The translations under genes and the position numbers were made by a program. Below are positions 8,777 to 17,246 of a stretch of 64,000 bases of DNA, piece after piece (position 1 is the stretch's first letter; the number at the start of each line of letters is the position of its first letter). The notes beneath the pieces are model-generated. The model worked only from the letters and a program-made list of their open reading frames with translations, was not told where the DNA came from and searched no databases. Location: the NCBI GenBank assembly GCA_018401495.1, contig JAGYJX010000011.1, positions 62,001 through 126,000 of the forward strand, given 5' to 3'. The DNA is from Rhodospirillaceae bacterium. Its GTDB lineage: Bacteria; Pseudomonadota; Alphaproteobacteria; Thalassobaculales; Thalassobaculaceae.

Positions 8777-9937
8777 TCAGGATCCGGTCACGCGGACGCT
8801 CGCGCCGTGACGAACCTGGTTGCGCCCGTCGAGGATCACGGTGTCCCCGACCTGGATGCCGGAAACGATCTCAGCCTTGTCGTCACCCTCAATGCCGACC
8901 TTGACCGCCACGCGCTCCGCCTTGCCGTCCGTGATCCGGAACACGTAAGTACCGGAAAGTGCGAAGACGAACGCCTCCAGCGGCAGGACGACCACGCTGG
9001 CCTTTTCGTCGAGGGAAAGTGCCACGCTGACGAACTGCCCGGGCCGCAGGAGGCGGTCCGCGTTCGCGGTCTCGCCCCTGATCGTGACGCTGCGGGTCGC
9101 CCGGTCGATGTCGGGCGCCACGAAGGTCACTACACCCTGGCCGATGCTGCTCTCGGCGTCGGCGCTGATCACATCGAACACCTGGCCCAGCCGGATCCTG
9201 GACGCCACGATCTCGGGGACGCGGAAGTCGACGTTCAGGAGCGACAGCGCCCGGAACGTGGTGATGACGTTGCTTGGGGTCACGTAGGCCCCGACCGAGT
9301 AATTAATGCGCCCGATGGTGCCATCGAACGGCGCCAGCAGCCGTCGTTCCTCCATGGCCCGTTCCGTGCGGGTGACGGAGGCCCGACCCGTCTCCAGGGA
9401 TGCCTGCGCCTCCTCGAGATCCTTGCGGGTCCCATACCCCTGGTCGGCCAGCCGCTTCTGCCGGTCGTAGCGCTGCTGGCTGAGCCGCAGCTGCGCCCGC
9501 GCATCCGCCAATGCCGCAGCGGCGCTAGCGGCGTGCAGTGTCAGCAGCAGATCGCCCTTGCGGACCCGCGTTCCTTCCTTGATCGGAAGCTCCTCGATGA
9601 AGCCGGGGTTGGCGACCGTCACGTCGATCTCCTGCTCGGCGGACAGGGTTCCCACCGCCCGCAGGATGTCGGAGATCGAGCCGGCCTGGACCGTCATGGC
9701 GGTCACCGGGACCGCCACGGCTGCGGCCGCCGCCCCCGACGCCCGTCGCGCGTCTGCCGCCCCGCGGTCGCGGCTCTCCATCTCGGCCAGGAAGGATTCG
9801 ATCCGATCCCGGAACGTCACGCCTGCTACCGCGCCCGCAAGGAGCAGGCCGACCAGGATCAGTGCCAGGGTACGCTTGCCGAACCGGCCGCCTCCGGCAG
9901 CGTCTGCCGGGCGCTTTTCGGATCCATCGGCCCTCAC
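8777..9937 (-). CDS. RND efflux membrane-fusion (periplasmic adaptor) protein
   Basis: This 386-residue adaptor links an RND pump to an outer-membrane channel. After a short cytoplasmic N-terminus there is one membrane anchor (about 22-42, LALILVGLLLAGAVAG). It is followed by the biotinyl-lipoyl half motif (GFIEELPIKEGTRVRKGDLL), a coiled-coil hairpin (about 150-205, rich in Ala, Gln and Arg), the second lipoyl half (LLAPFDGTIGRINYSVG) and a beta-barrel and proximal region. No lipobox cysteine is present. The start used is GTG at 9935-9937; no stronger start with a good ribosome site is seen, so the exact N-terminus is uncertain. It forms an operon with the pump. Confidence 0.9.
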   Translation of the reverse strand: MRADGSEKRPADAAGGGRFGKRTLALILVGLLLAGAVAGVTFRDRIESFLAEMESRDRGAADARRASGAAAAAVAVPVTAMTVQAGSISDILRAVGTLSAEQEIDVTVANPGFIEELPIKEGTRVRKGDLLLTLHAASAAAALADARAQLRLSQQRYDRQKRLADQGYGTRKDLEEAQASLETGRASVTRTERAMEERRLLAPFDGTIGRINYSVGAYVTPSNVITTFRALSLLNVDFRVPEIVASRIRLGQVFDVISADAESSIGQGVVTFVAPDIDRATRSVTIRGETANADRLLRPGQFVSVALSLDEKASVVVLPLEAFVFALSGTYVFRITDGKAERVAVKVGIEGDDKAEIVSGIQVGDTVILDGRNQVRHGASVRVTGS

Positions 9938-10069
9938 GCTGGCGCCGGCCCTGTCCGTCGAAGTGTCGGCTTCAAATCCCCCTCCACCCCGCCGCCCGAC
10001 CGTGTCCGGCTTGCGACGGTCCCGCCGGCGTCTGAGGCCGGTGCGGCGCCGGTCAACCGTCGTCGCTGG

Positions 10070-10327
10070 TCAATCGTCGTCGCTGTCAAACACCGACGAC
10101 AGGCTGAACCCCTCGCGGACCACGACGACGACCGTCTGGACCTTGGATTCGAGCAGCCCCTGCGCCTGCAGGTCGGCGACCGCGTCCTCGACCTTCGACA
10201 TCAGGCGGCCCTCGCCCTTGCGCAGCTTCTTTATCCGCTTCTTCTTCTGCTCGCCCAGGTCCAGCACGCAAGTGATACCCGCCTTGCCTTGGTCGACCAC
10301 ACCCTTCTCCGCCACAGCAGCACTCAT
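10070..10327 (-). CDS. Small highly charged protein of unknown function (85 aa)
   Basis: No function is recognised. The ATG at 10325-10327 is preceded by AAAGGG at good spacing. The middle is strongly basic (QKKKRIKKLRKGEGRLMSKV), then a helix (VEDAVADLQAQGLL), then a valine-rich strand (VQTVVVVVREGF), and the end is acidic (SVFDSDDD). There is no signal peptide, membrane segment or carrier-protein serine motif. It follows another small basic protein (10378-10734) and precedes the efflux genes on the same strand. The pattern resembles small alphaproteobacterial DUF proteins, but I cannot assign a family with certainty. Real coding is supported by the start site and by the lack of a better frame. 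Confidence 0.65.
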   Translation of the reverse strand: MSAAVAEKGVVDQGKAGITCVLDLGEQKKKRIKKLRKGEGRLMSKVEDAVADLQAQGLLESKVQTVVVVVREGFSLSSVFDSDDD

Positions 10328-10377
10328 GACCGATGCCCTTTCGCAATATGGTTCGATTGCAGACGCGGCATTGCGGG

Positions 10378-10734
10378 TCAGACCCGCACCGCCTTCATGA
10401 TGTTCCGTCCGAGATCCCGCATCCAGCCGTTCTTCTTTTTTCGGCTCGAGCGGTCGTGCAGCGTCAGATACCGGTCCAGCATCTTCATCTGCCGGCGGAC
10501 GGACCGCCGCAATCGCTTGTCGATCGGCTTGACGGATTTCGATTGCTTCTTGAGGGGACCGAGCTGCTCCTGCATCACGCCGTGCCGAACCTGTCCGGTC
10601 GGTCCGCGAACGACGTACTCGATCCCGTCCTCGTCGTCTTCGCGGTCGACCTCGATGACGTTGCGCTTGATCTGACCTCCGGGGGCTCGCGTCAGAAGCG
10701 TGACCTTGTCCACCCCGCGCAACCTGATCGTCAT
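10378..10734 (-). CDS. Small basic protein of unknown function (118 aa)
   Basis: No function is recognised. An upstream ATG at 10761 is in frame, but the ATG at 10732-10734 has a good ribosome site (GAGGA, about 8 bases upstream) and gives MTIRLRGVDKVTLLTRAPGG. The N-terminal half looks beta-rich and acidic (EVDREDDEDGIEYVVRG). The C-terminal half is strongly basic (KPIDKRLRRSVRRQMKMLDRYL, then SSRKKKNG), which would suit nucleic-acid or membrane-surface contact. It sits about 220 bases below the last cluster gene (free ACP at 10954) and just above the 85-residue charged protein. The 219 bases 10735-10953 hold no convincing terminator or promoter. Confidence 0.6.
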   Translation of the reverse strand: MTIRLRGVDKVTLLTRAPGGQIKRNVIEVDREDDEDGIEYVVRGPTGQVRHGVMQEQLGPLKKQSKSVKPIDKRLRRSVRRQMKMLDRYLTLHDRSSRKKKNGWMRDLGRNIMKAVRV

Positions 10735-10953
10735 GGCCGTTTCCTCGTCATAGCGACACATGGTAGAGGACGCCGCGAACGGCTAACTGGCAATAGATTA
10801 CACCGTCGGCTGCCGGCGGAAAAGAGCGTAGCAGCCCGGTGAGGGATGTCGCATCCAGATTCCGCTGCACTGTCCGTTGCTTAGTCTTCGCAATTCCCAC
10901 TTCTCTTCGTGGCTCCTTGCTCCCGGGGCGACGGCAAGCCGCCAAAGTCTCGA

Positions 10954-11187
10954 TTAACCATCGAGGTGGTCCCCGAGCAGCGCCATGAGCTGCGGGATGG
11001 TCGAAACCTTCTCCAGGTCGACGCCGCTCAGCCTGACGCCCCATGATTCCGCGACTGCCACCCGGAACTCCGCACCGGCCAGGGAATCCCATTCGCCGAG
11101 GCCGGCCAGGTCCTCCTCGCCGGTCAGCGCTCCCTGCTCGACCCCGGCTAGATCTTCAATTATTGCAAGAATTTCAGCCCGCTTCAC
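10954..11187 (-). CDS. Free-standing acyl carrier protein (77 aa)
   Basis: A discrete acyl carrier protein that would tether an acyl group by phosphopantetheine. The attachment serine sits in LGEWDSLAGAEF, and the helix pattern is typical (KRAEILAIIEDLAGV at helix 1, STIPQLMALLG at the last helix). The GTG start at 11185-11187 is preferred because GGAGG (11196-11200) lies 8 bases upstream; a GTG at 11196 would overlap that site. The gene follows the condensation-like acyltransferase by about 50 bases and is the last gene of the polyketide operon. The pairing suggests that the acyltransferase takes or places an acyl group on this carrier, but the substrate is not evident. Confidence 0.85.
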   Translation of the reverse strand: MKRAEILAIIEDLAGVEQGALTGEEDLAGLGEWDSLAGAEFRVAVAESWGVRLSGVDLEKVSTIPQLMALLGDHLDG

Positions 11188-11195
11188 GACTGCCA

Positions 11196-11200
11196 CCTCC
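11196..11200 (-). promoter_or_regulatory. Ribosome binding site GGAGG deciding the free-ACP start
   Basis: GGAGG on the minus strand lies 8 bases before the GTG at 11187. It would touch the alternative GTG at 11196, so it selects the shorter 77-residue ACP. Confidence 0.7.
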
Positions 11201-11239
11201 AGTTCCCTGCCTGCCGGCGATCCCGCGGATCATGGCCGC

Positions 11240-12559
11240 TCACCCGGCGATCCCGTCCACCGTGTCCCGCAGCAGCGCCCGCATTCGCTCGGGCTCGATA
11301 TCCGAGCCGTAGTTGCAGCAGCCGAGAACGAGCACATGCCGGTACTCGACTAGCGCCACCACCACCAGCGGCAGGCGTGCGGGATGACAGTACAGCCTGA
11401 CCCGCTCGGGAGCGGCTCCGGCGAAGCGCAGGCGCCGCTCCGAGAGAGCGCCGACATTCGTGAAGACCGGCGGCACGCTGCGCCCTACCGCGCCGTGCAT
11501 CATCCGGTCGATGGTCGCCGCCTTCCGCCGGAACGGCATCCGCGCGAGCAGCTTGAGCGACAGCGGGTTCCCCGCCCCCATGAAACCGGCGCGCTGGCGC
11601 TCCATCTCGCGCGCGACGCGGTCGAGGGTGGCGGCATAGTCGGCCCCCAGGTCAGGCTCGACGAACACGTTTGCCACGCCGCCGAGATTGCAGATCGCCG
11701 GCCTGGTCTCAACCTCGGCGAAGCGCCGCAGGTTGTTCGGTACCAGGAGGTGGACCGATTCGGCCGACGCCGCGCGGCTCAGTCGCGAGAACGCCCGCGC
11801 GAACCCGGCGAGCAGCAGGTCGTTCCGCATGAGCCCGCGGGCGCCCGCCAGTTGGTCCAACTCGGCCAGCCGCTCCCGGCCGACCTCGTGGAACACGTGG
11901 AAGGGCCGCGTGCCGGGGCGCTCCAGGTCCTTCGGATCGGTCATCCGGAAACCGGCGTGGCGCCGGCGGCTGCGCAGGATGTCGCCGATGTCCCGGCGCA
12001 GGATCCGCATGCGGTCGCGCAGGCCGAACGGCTTCAGCCATGCGAAGCTGTCGCGGCTGGCGGGATTCGGCTCGAGTCGGAAGCCGGGATCCGCGGAGAT
12101 GCCGGTGTAGAGTGCCGCCAGCCGCATCGCGACCTCGAAGGTGGCACCACCGTCGGCGACCACGTGGCTGACCCGCACCAGCAGCCGGTCGGCCTCGCTG
12201 CCGCGCAGCAGGATGCAGGACAGGTTCGGCTCGTTGTCGACGTCGAACGGCTCGAAGGTGACCGCCGCGGTGGCGTCGTCCAGGTCGGCGACGTCCCGGT
12301 CGAAGCGGAAGCCGGGATTCGCGTCCAGGTCCGCGCGGCGGCGCCACACCGGCTCTGCCCCGCTCATGTCCATGCGGCAGCCGAGGATCGGCTCGGCGTC
12401 CTGCAGGCGGCGGACCGCGGTCCGGAGCACGTCCGGATCGAGCCGCGCGGCGAAGTCGAGGGCCATCGTGAGGTTCCCCGAAGTGGCGCGCTCGGCGAAG
12501 ATCCTGACCATCTGGTCCTGGAACTCCGCCTTCAGGGTCTCCGGAACGGCGGCGGTCAT
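11240..12559 (-). CDS. Stand-alone condensation-domain-like acyltransferase
   Basis: This 439-residue protein belongs to the condensation/chloramphenicol-acetyltransferase fold superfamily, which forms ester or amide bonds using carrier-bound acyl donors. The catalytic HxxxDG motif is present as SHVVADGG (His132, Asp136, Gly137), with a later NDLLLAGFARAF block and a TNVGALSERRLRF strand that resembles the DFG-loop region of PapA-type acyltransferases. It starts with an ATGA overlap on the ECH2 stop (12556-12559), so it is part of the beta-branch operon, and a free ACP follows. No adenylation domain is nearby, so it is unlikely to make a normal peptide bond. It may esterify the polyketide or load the free ACP; this is inference. 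Confidence 0.75.
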   Translation of the reverse strand: MTAAVPETLKAEFQDQMVRIFAERATSGNLTMALDFAARLDPDVLRTAVRRLQDAEPILGCRMDMSGAEPVWRRRADLDANPGFRFDRDVADLDDATAAVTFEPFDVDNEPNLSCILLRGSEADRLLVRVSHVVADGGATFEVAMRLAALYTGISADPGFRLEPNPASRDSFAWLKPFGLRDRMRILRRDIGDILRSRRRHAGFRMTDPKDLERPGTRPFHVFHEVGRERLAELDQLAGARGLMRNDLLLAGFARAFSRLSRAASAESVHLLVPNNLRRFAEVETRPAICNLGGVANVFVEPDLGADYAATLDRVAREMERQRAGFMGAGNPLSLKLLARMPFRRKAATIDRMMHGAVGRSVPPVFTNVGALSERRLRFAGAAPERVRLYCHPARLPLVVVALVEYRHVLVLGCCNYGSDIEPERMRALLRDTVDGIAG

Positions 12560-13305
12560 CGGCTGCCCCACCGATCGCGGATGCGCGCCTGGACCTCGGG
12601 TGCCGCGAAGGTGACGTCGTGCATCGCCACCTCGCGATCCACGGTCTCCTGCAATCGCGCACGGCGATCGCGGGTCAGATGCGCCTTCAGCAGGCGCAGG
12701 GCCTGCGGCGGCTTGTCGGCGAGGTCGCGGGCGAGCGCCAGCGCCGCCGGCACCACCTCGGCGCGCGGCACCACGGGGCACGGGACACCGCGGGCGGCAA
12801 GCGCGCCGCCGTGATAGCTGCGCGCGGTCAACAGCATCTCCTCGCCGATCAGCGTTCCGAGCTTTTCGGGCAGGATCATCGTGGCCCCCATCCCGGGCGT
12901 GAAACCATATTTCATGAAGTTCGCGGAATACAGCGCCTCGCGCGCCAGCACCACCATCTCGGCATACAGGCCGAACACCAGCCCGCCGCCGAGCGCATGC
13001 CCCTGCATCGCGCTGACGGCCGGAACCGGGCAATCCAGCAGCAGCCTGAAGAAGCCGGCCTCATCGAACCGCTGTCGCCGCTCGGCAATGCCGATCAGTT
13101 CCTCGACGGTGCCGCCCGCCAGGAAGATGCTGTCGAAGCCGTGCAGCACCACCGCCCGCGCCTCCGGGTCCTCGCCGACCTGCCGCATCGACTCGAACAG
13201 CCCGCCCACCAGCGCCCGGGTGAAGGTGTTCCGGCCCTCGCGGTCCTGCATGGCGACCACCCAGACCCCGTCGGCACTGCGGCTGGCGGTCACGACCTCC
13301 GCCAT
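12556..13305 (-). CDS. Beta-branching enoyl-CoA hydratase-like decarboxylase (ECH2, PksI-like)
   Basis: This crotonase-fold enzyme is the second ECH of the HMG-CoA synthase cassette. It decarboxylates the ACP-bound glutaconyl intermediate to leave a methyl or exomethylene beta-branch. The 249-residue protein contains the oxyanion-hole and subtype motifs found in ECH2 proteins: FLAGGTVEELIGI, AMQGHALGGGLVFGLYAEM and SANFMKYGFTPGMGAT. The last is diagnostic for ECH2 rather than ECH1. The ATG at 13303-13305 overlaps the ECH1 stop by 16 bases, and its stop overlaps the acyltransferase start as ATGA. Complete, with no odd residues noticed. Confidence 0.92.
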   Translation of the reverse strand: MAEVVTASRSADGVWVVAMQDREGRNTFTRALVGGLFESMRQVGEDPEARAVVLHGFDSIFLAGGTVEELIGIAERRQRFDEAGFFRLLLDCPVPAVSAMQGHALGGGLVFGLYAEMVVLAREALYSANFMKYGFTPGMGATMILPEKLGTLIGEEMLLTARSYHGGALAARGVPCPVVPRAEVVPAALALARDLADKPPQALRLLKAHLTRDRRARLQETVDREVAMHDVTFAAPEVQARIRDRWGSR

Positions 13306-14093
13306 GGCAACCCCTCCCCCTCGATGAAGCGCCGGATGCCCGCCATCACCTCCGGATCGGCGATGCGGGCGCAAATCGCGTCCAGCGCCCGGCGCTCGGC
13401 CTCGGTGTCCAGCGGCGCCAGGGACTGGAAATACGCCTTGCCGGCCGCTACCCCGGCCGCCGGCATCCGGTCCAGGCGGATCATGAGGCGCCGCAGCGCG
13501 TCGTCGGGATCGGCGGCGAGGTCGTCGACCAGGCCGATCGCGCGGGCCTCGCCGGCGTCGATGCGCTGCGCCGTCAGGGTCATCCGCCAGGCTGCCTGCC
13601 AGCCGATGCGGCGGATCAGGAACGGCGCGATGGTGGCCGGCACCAGGCCGAACATCAGTTCCGAGAGCAGAAAGCCCGACCGCGGCGTCGCGACGACGAT
13701 GTCGCAGGCCGCCGCAAGTCCCACCCCGCCGGCGCTGACCCGGCCGTCGACCACCGCCACCACGGTCTTCGGGACGGTGCCGAAGCGCGCCAGCAACTGC
13801 CAGAACGGCCGGATGCGATCCCGCAGGGCCGCCATGTCGACGACCTGGGTGGCGGTCGCCTCGGCGAAGTCCATGCCGTCGCAGAACACCCCGTCGCGGC
13901 CGCGGATCGCCAGCACCCGCAGCCCCTGGTCGGCCTCCAGCCGGTCGAGCGCCGCGTGCAGGCCGCCGATCAGCGCGGCATTGAGGGTGTTGCCCCCCGC
14001 CGGCCGGTCCAGGGTCGCCAGCAGCAGCGAACCCCGACTGTCGACCCGCACCGCCATATCCGGGCCGCCCTGCGGCGTGTCGCTCAGCTCCAT
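13290..14093 (-). CDS. Beta-branching enoyl-CoA hydratase-like dehydratase (ECH1, PksH-like)
   Basis: First ECH of the cassette. It dehydrates the HMG-type adduct on the acceptor ACP to a glutaconyl thioester. The 267-residue protein has the ECH1 signatures VFCDGMDFAEAT and DGRVSAGGVGLAAACDIVVA, followed by SGFLLSELMFGLVPATIAPFLIRRIG in two conserved pieces. The start at 14093 overlaps the HMGS stop by 10 bases; an internal ATG at 14057 (MAVRVDSRG) is an alternative start closer to the usual N-terminus. It works with ECH2 directly downstream and with HMGS upstream. Confidence 0.92.
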   Translation of the reverse strand: MELSDTPQGGPDMAVRVDSRGSLLLATLDRPAGGNTLNAALIGGLHAALDRLEADQGLRVLAIRGRDGVFCDGMDFAEATATQVVDMAALRDRIRPFWQLLARFGTVPKTVVAVVDGRVSAGGVGLAAACDIVVATPRSGFLLSELMFGLVPATIAPFLIRRIGWQAAWRMTLTAQRIDAGEARAIGLVDDLAADPDDALRRLMIRLDRMPAAGVAAGKAYFQSLAPLDTEAERRALDAICARIADPEVMAGIRRFIEGEGLPWRRS

Positions 14094-15337
14094 GCATACA
14101 CCCGGCGGTAGCCCTCGATCCGCTCCAGCACCAGCAGACCTTCGCCCGCGAAGCCTGCGTCGTACAAGTCCGCCGCGATCTCGCCGTCAACGGCGCGGCC
14201 GATGCCGGCGTCGCGCTGCCCCGCCAGGCTCGGCGCGCCGTCCAGGAGGGCGTCGTAGCGCTCCACCGACAGTCGGCTGCGGCCGGCCAGGGCGTCGGCG
14301 ATCGCCGCCTCCTCCATGGCCTCGGCGGCACCGGCCGGGACCACGCCGCTGTAGAACTCCGAGCAGCAGCCCGAGCCGTAGGAGAACAACCCGATCCGGG
14401 CGCCGGCTTCCGCGGCCAACGGCTCCAGGGTTCCCGCCAGGGCCAGGAAGACGGTACCGGAATAGACGTTGCCGACTTCGCGGCAATAGCTCAGCGAAGG
14501 GCCGAGGCGGCGCTCGAAGTCGGCGTCGATGTCGGCGGCACCGGCGGCACCCAGCTTGCGCATCAGGGTGCGGTGCGCGCCCTTCACCATGCCGCCGAAC
14601 GGGGTGTGGAAGGCGAGCGCCCGGAAGTGCTCGCGGAAATCGACCGGCCCGACCGCCTCCCGATAGACGCGGAACGCCGCCTCGGCGCATTGCAGGTAGC
14701 TGATCAGCGAAAGGTCGGCGTCGCCGGTCTCGATCTCGGGGGTCGGGCGGCATGCGTCGGCGACCTCGAAGGTGTGGACACCACTCGCCCCGTCCTCCAG
14801 TTCCAGGACCCGCGGCTCCGGCCCGACCAGCAGTGCCACGGCGGCGGATCCCTGGCTCGGCTCGGCGTAGGAATGCCGCACCGGGCGGGCCAGGTCGGTG
14901 CTGATCACCAGCGCCCGGCCGCCACCGCCGATCCGGCGCCCCTCCGAGGCGACCCAGGCGGCCGCCATGCGCAGCGCGGCGGTACCGCCGTAGCAGGCCT
15001 GCTTGATCTCGAACTGCCGGCAGCGTGCGTCCAGGCCGAGATGCCGATGCACATACGCGCCCATTGATTTGCCGAAATCGATGCCGGACTCGCTGGCGAC
15101 GATCAGCAGGCGGATCGACGCCAGCTCGGCCTCCGTCAGCCGCGCGACCAATGGCCGGGCGGCGTTCACCGCGAAGCTGATCGGATCCTCGAAAGGCAGC
15201 GCGATGCTCTTGCGGCGCATCAGCAGGTTCTCGAAGCGGCGCGGATCGAGCCCGCGCGCCACCGCCAGGTCGCCGACGTCGAGGAACGCCCGGCCGCCAT
15301 ACACGCCGATCCGCTCGATTCCGACCCGGTCCGTCAT
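14084..15337 (-). CDS. HMG-CoA synthase-like beta-branching enzyme (HMGS, PksG-like)
   Basis: This enzyme adds an acetyl carbanion from a donor ACP to the beta-ketone of a polyketide bound to an acceptor ACP, the key step of beta-branching. The 417-residue protein retains the catalytic triad in context: Glu83 (ASESGIDFGKS), Cys115 (EIKQACYGGTAA) and His244 (AFHTPFGGMVK), plus the C-terminal FSYGSGCCSEFYS loop. Start ATG 15335-15337 overlaps the stop of the decarboxylating KS gene (ATGA). The donor ACP is probably the AcpK-like domain fused to the end of gene E; the acceptors are probably the tandem ACPs at 26900-27410. Confidence 0.95.
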   Translation of the reverse strand: MTDRVGIERIGVYGGRAFLDVGDLAVARGLDPRRFENLLMRRKSIALPFEDPISFAVNAARPLVARLTEAELASIRLLIVASESGIDFGKSMGAYVHRHLGLDARCRQFEIKQACYGGTAALRMAAAWVASEGRRIGGGGRALVISTDLARPVRHSYAEPSQGSAAVALLVGPEPRVLELEDGASGVHTFEVADACRPTPEIETGDADLSLISYLQCAEAAFRVYREAVGPVDFREHFRALAFHTPFGGMVKGAHRTLMRKLGAAGAADIDADFERRLGPSLSYCREVGNVYSGTVFLALAGTLEPLAAEAGARIGLFSYGSGCCSEFYSGVVPAGAAEAMEEAAIADALAGRSRLSVERYDALLDGAPSLAGQRDAGIGRAVDGEIAADLYDAGFAGEGLLVLERIEGYRRVYAWS

Positions 15338-16524
15338 GCCGACGCCTCCAGGACCAGCGCCGCATTGAAGCCGCCGAAGCCGAAGCTGGTCTTCAGAACC
15401 CGGCGGATCACTCGATTCTCGGCCTGCGATCCGGCATAGCGCAGCGGAACCACCAGCTCCGCGAGGGCCGCGTTCGGATGCACGAAGCCGTCGCGCAGCT
15501 GGATCACGGCGACCACCGTCTCGACCAGTCCGGCGGCGTTGAGCCCGTGTCCGATCAGCCCCTTCGGCGCGTTCACCGCAACCGTCGCACCGCAAACCTC
15601 GGCGAGCGCCTCGGCCTCGATGCGGTCGCCGAGCGGCGTCGAGGTGGCATGCGCCGACACCAGGTCGAGCGCCGATCCGGCGATGCCCGCCTCCGCCAGC
15701 GCCTCGCGGATCACCCGGACCTCGCCGTCCCGGCTCGGGCTCGGCTGCGCGGTGCCGTCGAGCCGCAGCGCCGTCCCGGTCAGCCGGATGCCGCCCGGCG
15801 TCGCGGCCAGCAACATCGCGGCGGCCATTTCGCCGGGCACGAAACCGGTCGCGGCGGCGTCGAACGGCCGGCAGAGCGCGCCGTCGGCGGCCCGCCTGCC
15901 GTCGGCCAGGGCGCCGATCAGGTCGAGGCCGGCCCAGTCCGCGGCGGCCAGCTCGGCCGATCCGGCGACCACCAGGCAATGCGCCACCCGGCCGGCCCGC
16001 AGCATGTCGACCGCCGCCACGACGGCGGCGACCCCGCTCGCCGACGTGGCGCCGACCGTGATGCCTGGGCCGCGGATCCCCAGCGCCTCGCTCAGCACGC
16101 CGACCGCATGGCTGTCGAACATCTCGACACCGTGCCTTGCTGCCGGCCGCCGGCCAGCGGCCCGGCGCGCCTCGGCCTCCGCGATCGCGGCGGCGAACAG
16201 GTTGGAGCCGCCGATGACCAGGCCGATGTCGCCATCGGCGGGCGGCTCCGGCATCGCCTCGGCGGCCGCGACGGTCGCCAGCAGCAGCAAGCGGCGCGCG
16301 CCGCGCAGGCTGCGGCGGCAGGCCTCCGGCAGCTGGGCCAGCAGGTCGCCGTCGCCGAGCCCGTACGGCAACGCCGCCTGCCGCAGCGGCCCGAGGGCGG
16401 GCCACTCGTCGTCCGCGAGCGGCCGTATGGCGGTCCGGCCGGACCGCAGCCCGGCCGACAGCGCAGCCACCCCGGCGCCGTATCCCGTCACCGCGCCGAT
16501 GCCCTGCACCGAGACCGGGGTCAT
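15334..16524 (-). CDS. Decarboxylating ketosynthase of the beta-branching cassette (PksF-like, Cys to Ser)
   Basis: This stand-alone KS-fold protein of 396 residues decarboxylates malonyl-ACP to give the acetyl-ACP donor for HMGS. The usual active-site cysteine is replaced by serine (GATSASG, Ser161), the hallmark of the non-condensing cassette KS, while the two histidines remain (SAHATSTPLGD and LIGHGLNAAG). The C-terminal SFGFGGFNAAL is normal. It overlaps the PKS gene E stop at 16521-16524 as ATGA. Its place between the donor ACP domain and HMGS matches the reaction order. Confidence 0.93.
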   Translation of the reverse strand: MTPVSVQGIGAVTGYGAGVAALSAGLRSGRTAIRPLADDEWPALGPLRQAALPYGLGDGDLLAQLPEACRRSLRGARRLLLLATVAAAEAMPEPPADGDIGLVIGGSNLFAAAIAEAEARRAAGRRPAARHGVEMFDSHAVGVLSEALGIRGPGITVGATSASGVAAVVAAVDMLRAGRVAHCLVVAGSAELAAADWAGLDLIGALADGRRAADGALCRPFDAAATGFVPGEMAAAMLLAATPGGIRLTGTALRLDGTAQPSPSRDGEVRVIREALAEAGIAGSALDLVSAHATSTPLGDRIEAEALAEVCGATVAVNAPKGLIGHGLNAAGLVETVVAVIQLRDGFVHPNAALAELVVPLRYAGSQAENRVIRRVLKTSFGFGGFNAALVLEASA

Positions 16525-17246
16525 TGCGCCGGTCCCCGGCCGTCGGAGCCGGCCAGCATGTGGCGATGCAGCGTGTCGATCAGCCCGTCGATGTTGGCCA
16601 GGCCCGTGAGGTCGCGCGGCGGAATGTCGAGCCCGAGTTCCTCCATGGCGGCGAGCGCGATCTCGACACGGTCCAGCGACGTCGCTCCCAGTTCCGTCAT
16701 GCTGCGGTCCGGCGTGACGGCGACCTCCGGCACGTCGGCGAGGCCGCGGCGCACCTTGTCCAGCACGACCGCGGCGACCCTGGCGCGCCGCGCGTCGGTT
16801 CGGGGCGCCGCGCTGCGGGGCCCGGCGGTCAGCCGGTCACGGATCGCGGTCGCCAGCCGGTCGACATGCGGCTGCAGCACCAGCGAGAAGTGATCGCAGT
16901 CGATATCGACCGTCTCGATCGCCCCGCCGACCAGGTCCGCCCAGCCCTCCCGGTAGTCGCCTTCCGTGAGAAAGGCCGGCAGGTCCAGCGGGTTGCCGGC
17001 CGGCGCCATCCCGCGTGTGCAGCGCACCAGCAAGGTCGGCAGCGGCGGGTCGATCGGCGCCGGCCGGTAGCCGGACAGCGCCCGTCCGATGGCACCCGCG
17101 ACCGCCTCCATGCCGTCGATCAGGGCGTGGGCCTCGGCACGCGGCATCGGCGGCGAGGCGGTGCGGAACAGGTGGTCGAGGACCAGTCCGGTGCGGGCAC
17201 CGGCGTCGACGGCGGCCAGCGCCGCCGCCGGCAGCCGCGCCGTCCC
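16521..17246 (-). CDS. PKS gene E segment: TE C-terminal half and donor ACP
   Basis: This is the frame used after the break at the ccccc run (17244-17248). It carries the thioesterase C-terminal half, with the catalytic His in DCDHFSLV (codon 16890-16892), and then the AcpK-like carrier. Putting one base back into the run joins it to the TE N-terminal half. The TE should release the finished chain by hydrolysis or lactonisation. Confidence 0.75.
   Translation of the reverse strand, partial: GTARLPAAALAAVDAGARTGLVLDHLFRTASPPMPRAEAHALIDGMEAVAGAIGRALSGYRPAPIDPPLPTLLVRCTRGMAPAGNPLDLPAFLTEGDYREGWADLVGGAIETVDIDCDHFSLVLQPHVDRLATAIRDRLTAGPRSAAPRTDARRARVAAVVLDKVRRGLADVPEVAVTPDRSMTELGATSLDRVEIALAAMEELGLDIPPRDLTGLANIDGLIDTLHRHMLAGSDGRGPAQ

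Noticed and set aside
9965..9980. cggcttcaaatc match to an IS21 end-repeat copy between the small protein and the fusion-protein genes
   Set aside because: A single 12-base match without neighbouring copies or element genes is probably chance.
10925..10950. Possible hairpin terminator after the free ACP (ggcggcttgccgtc)
   Set aside because: The stem is short and imperfect with a tiny loop, and no T-run follows.
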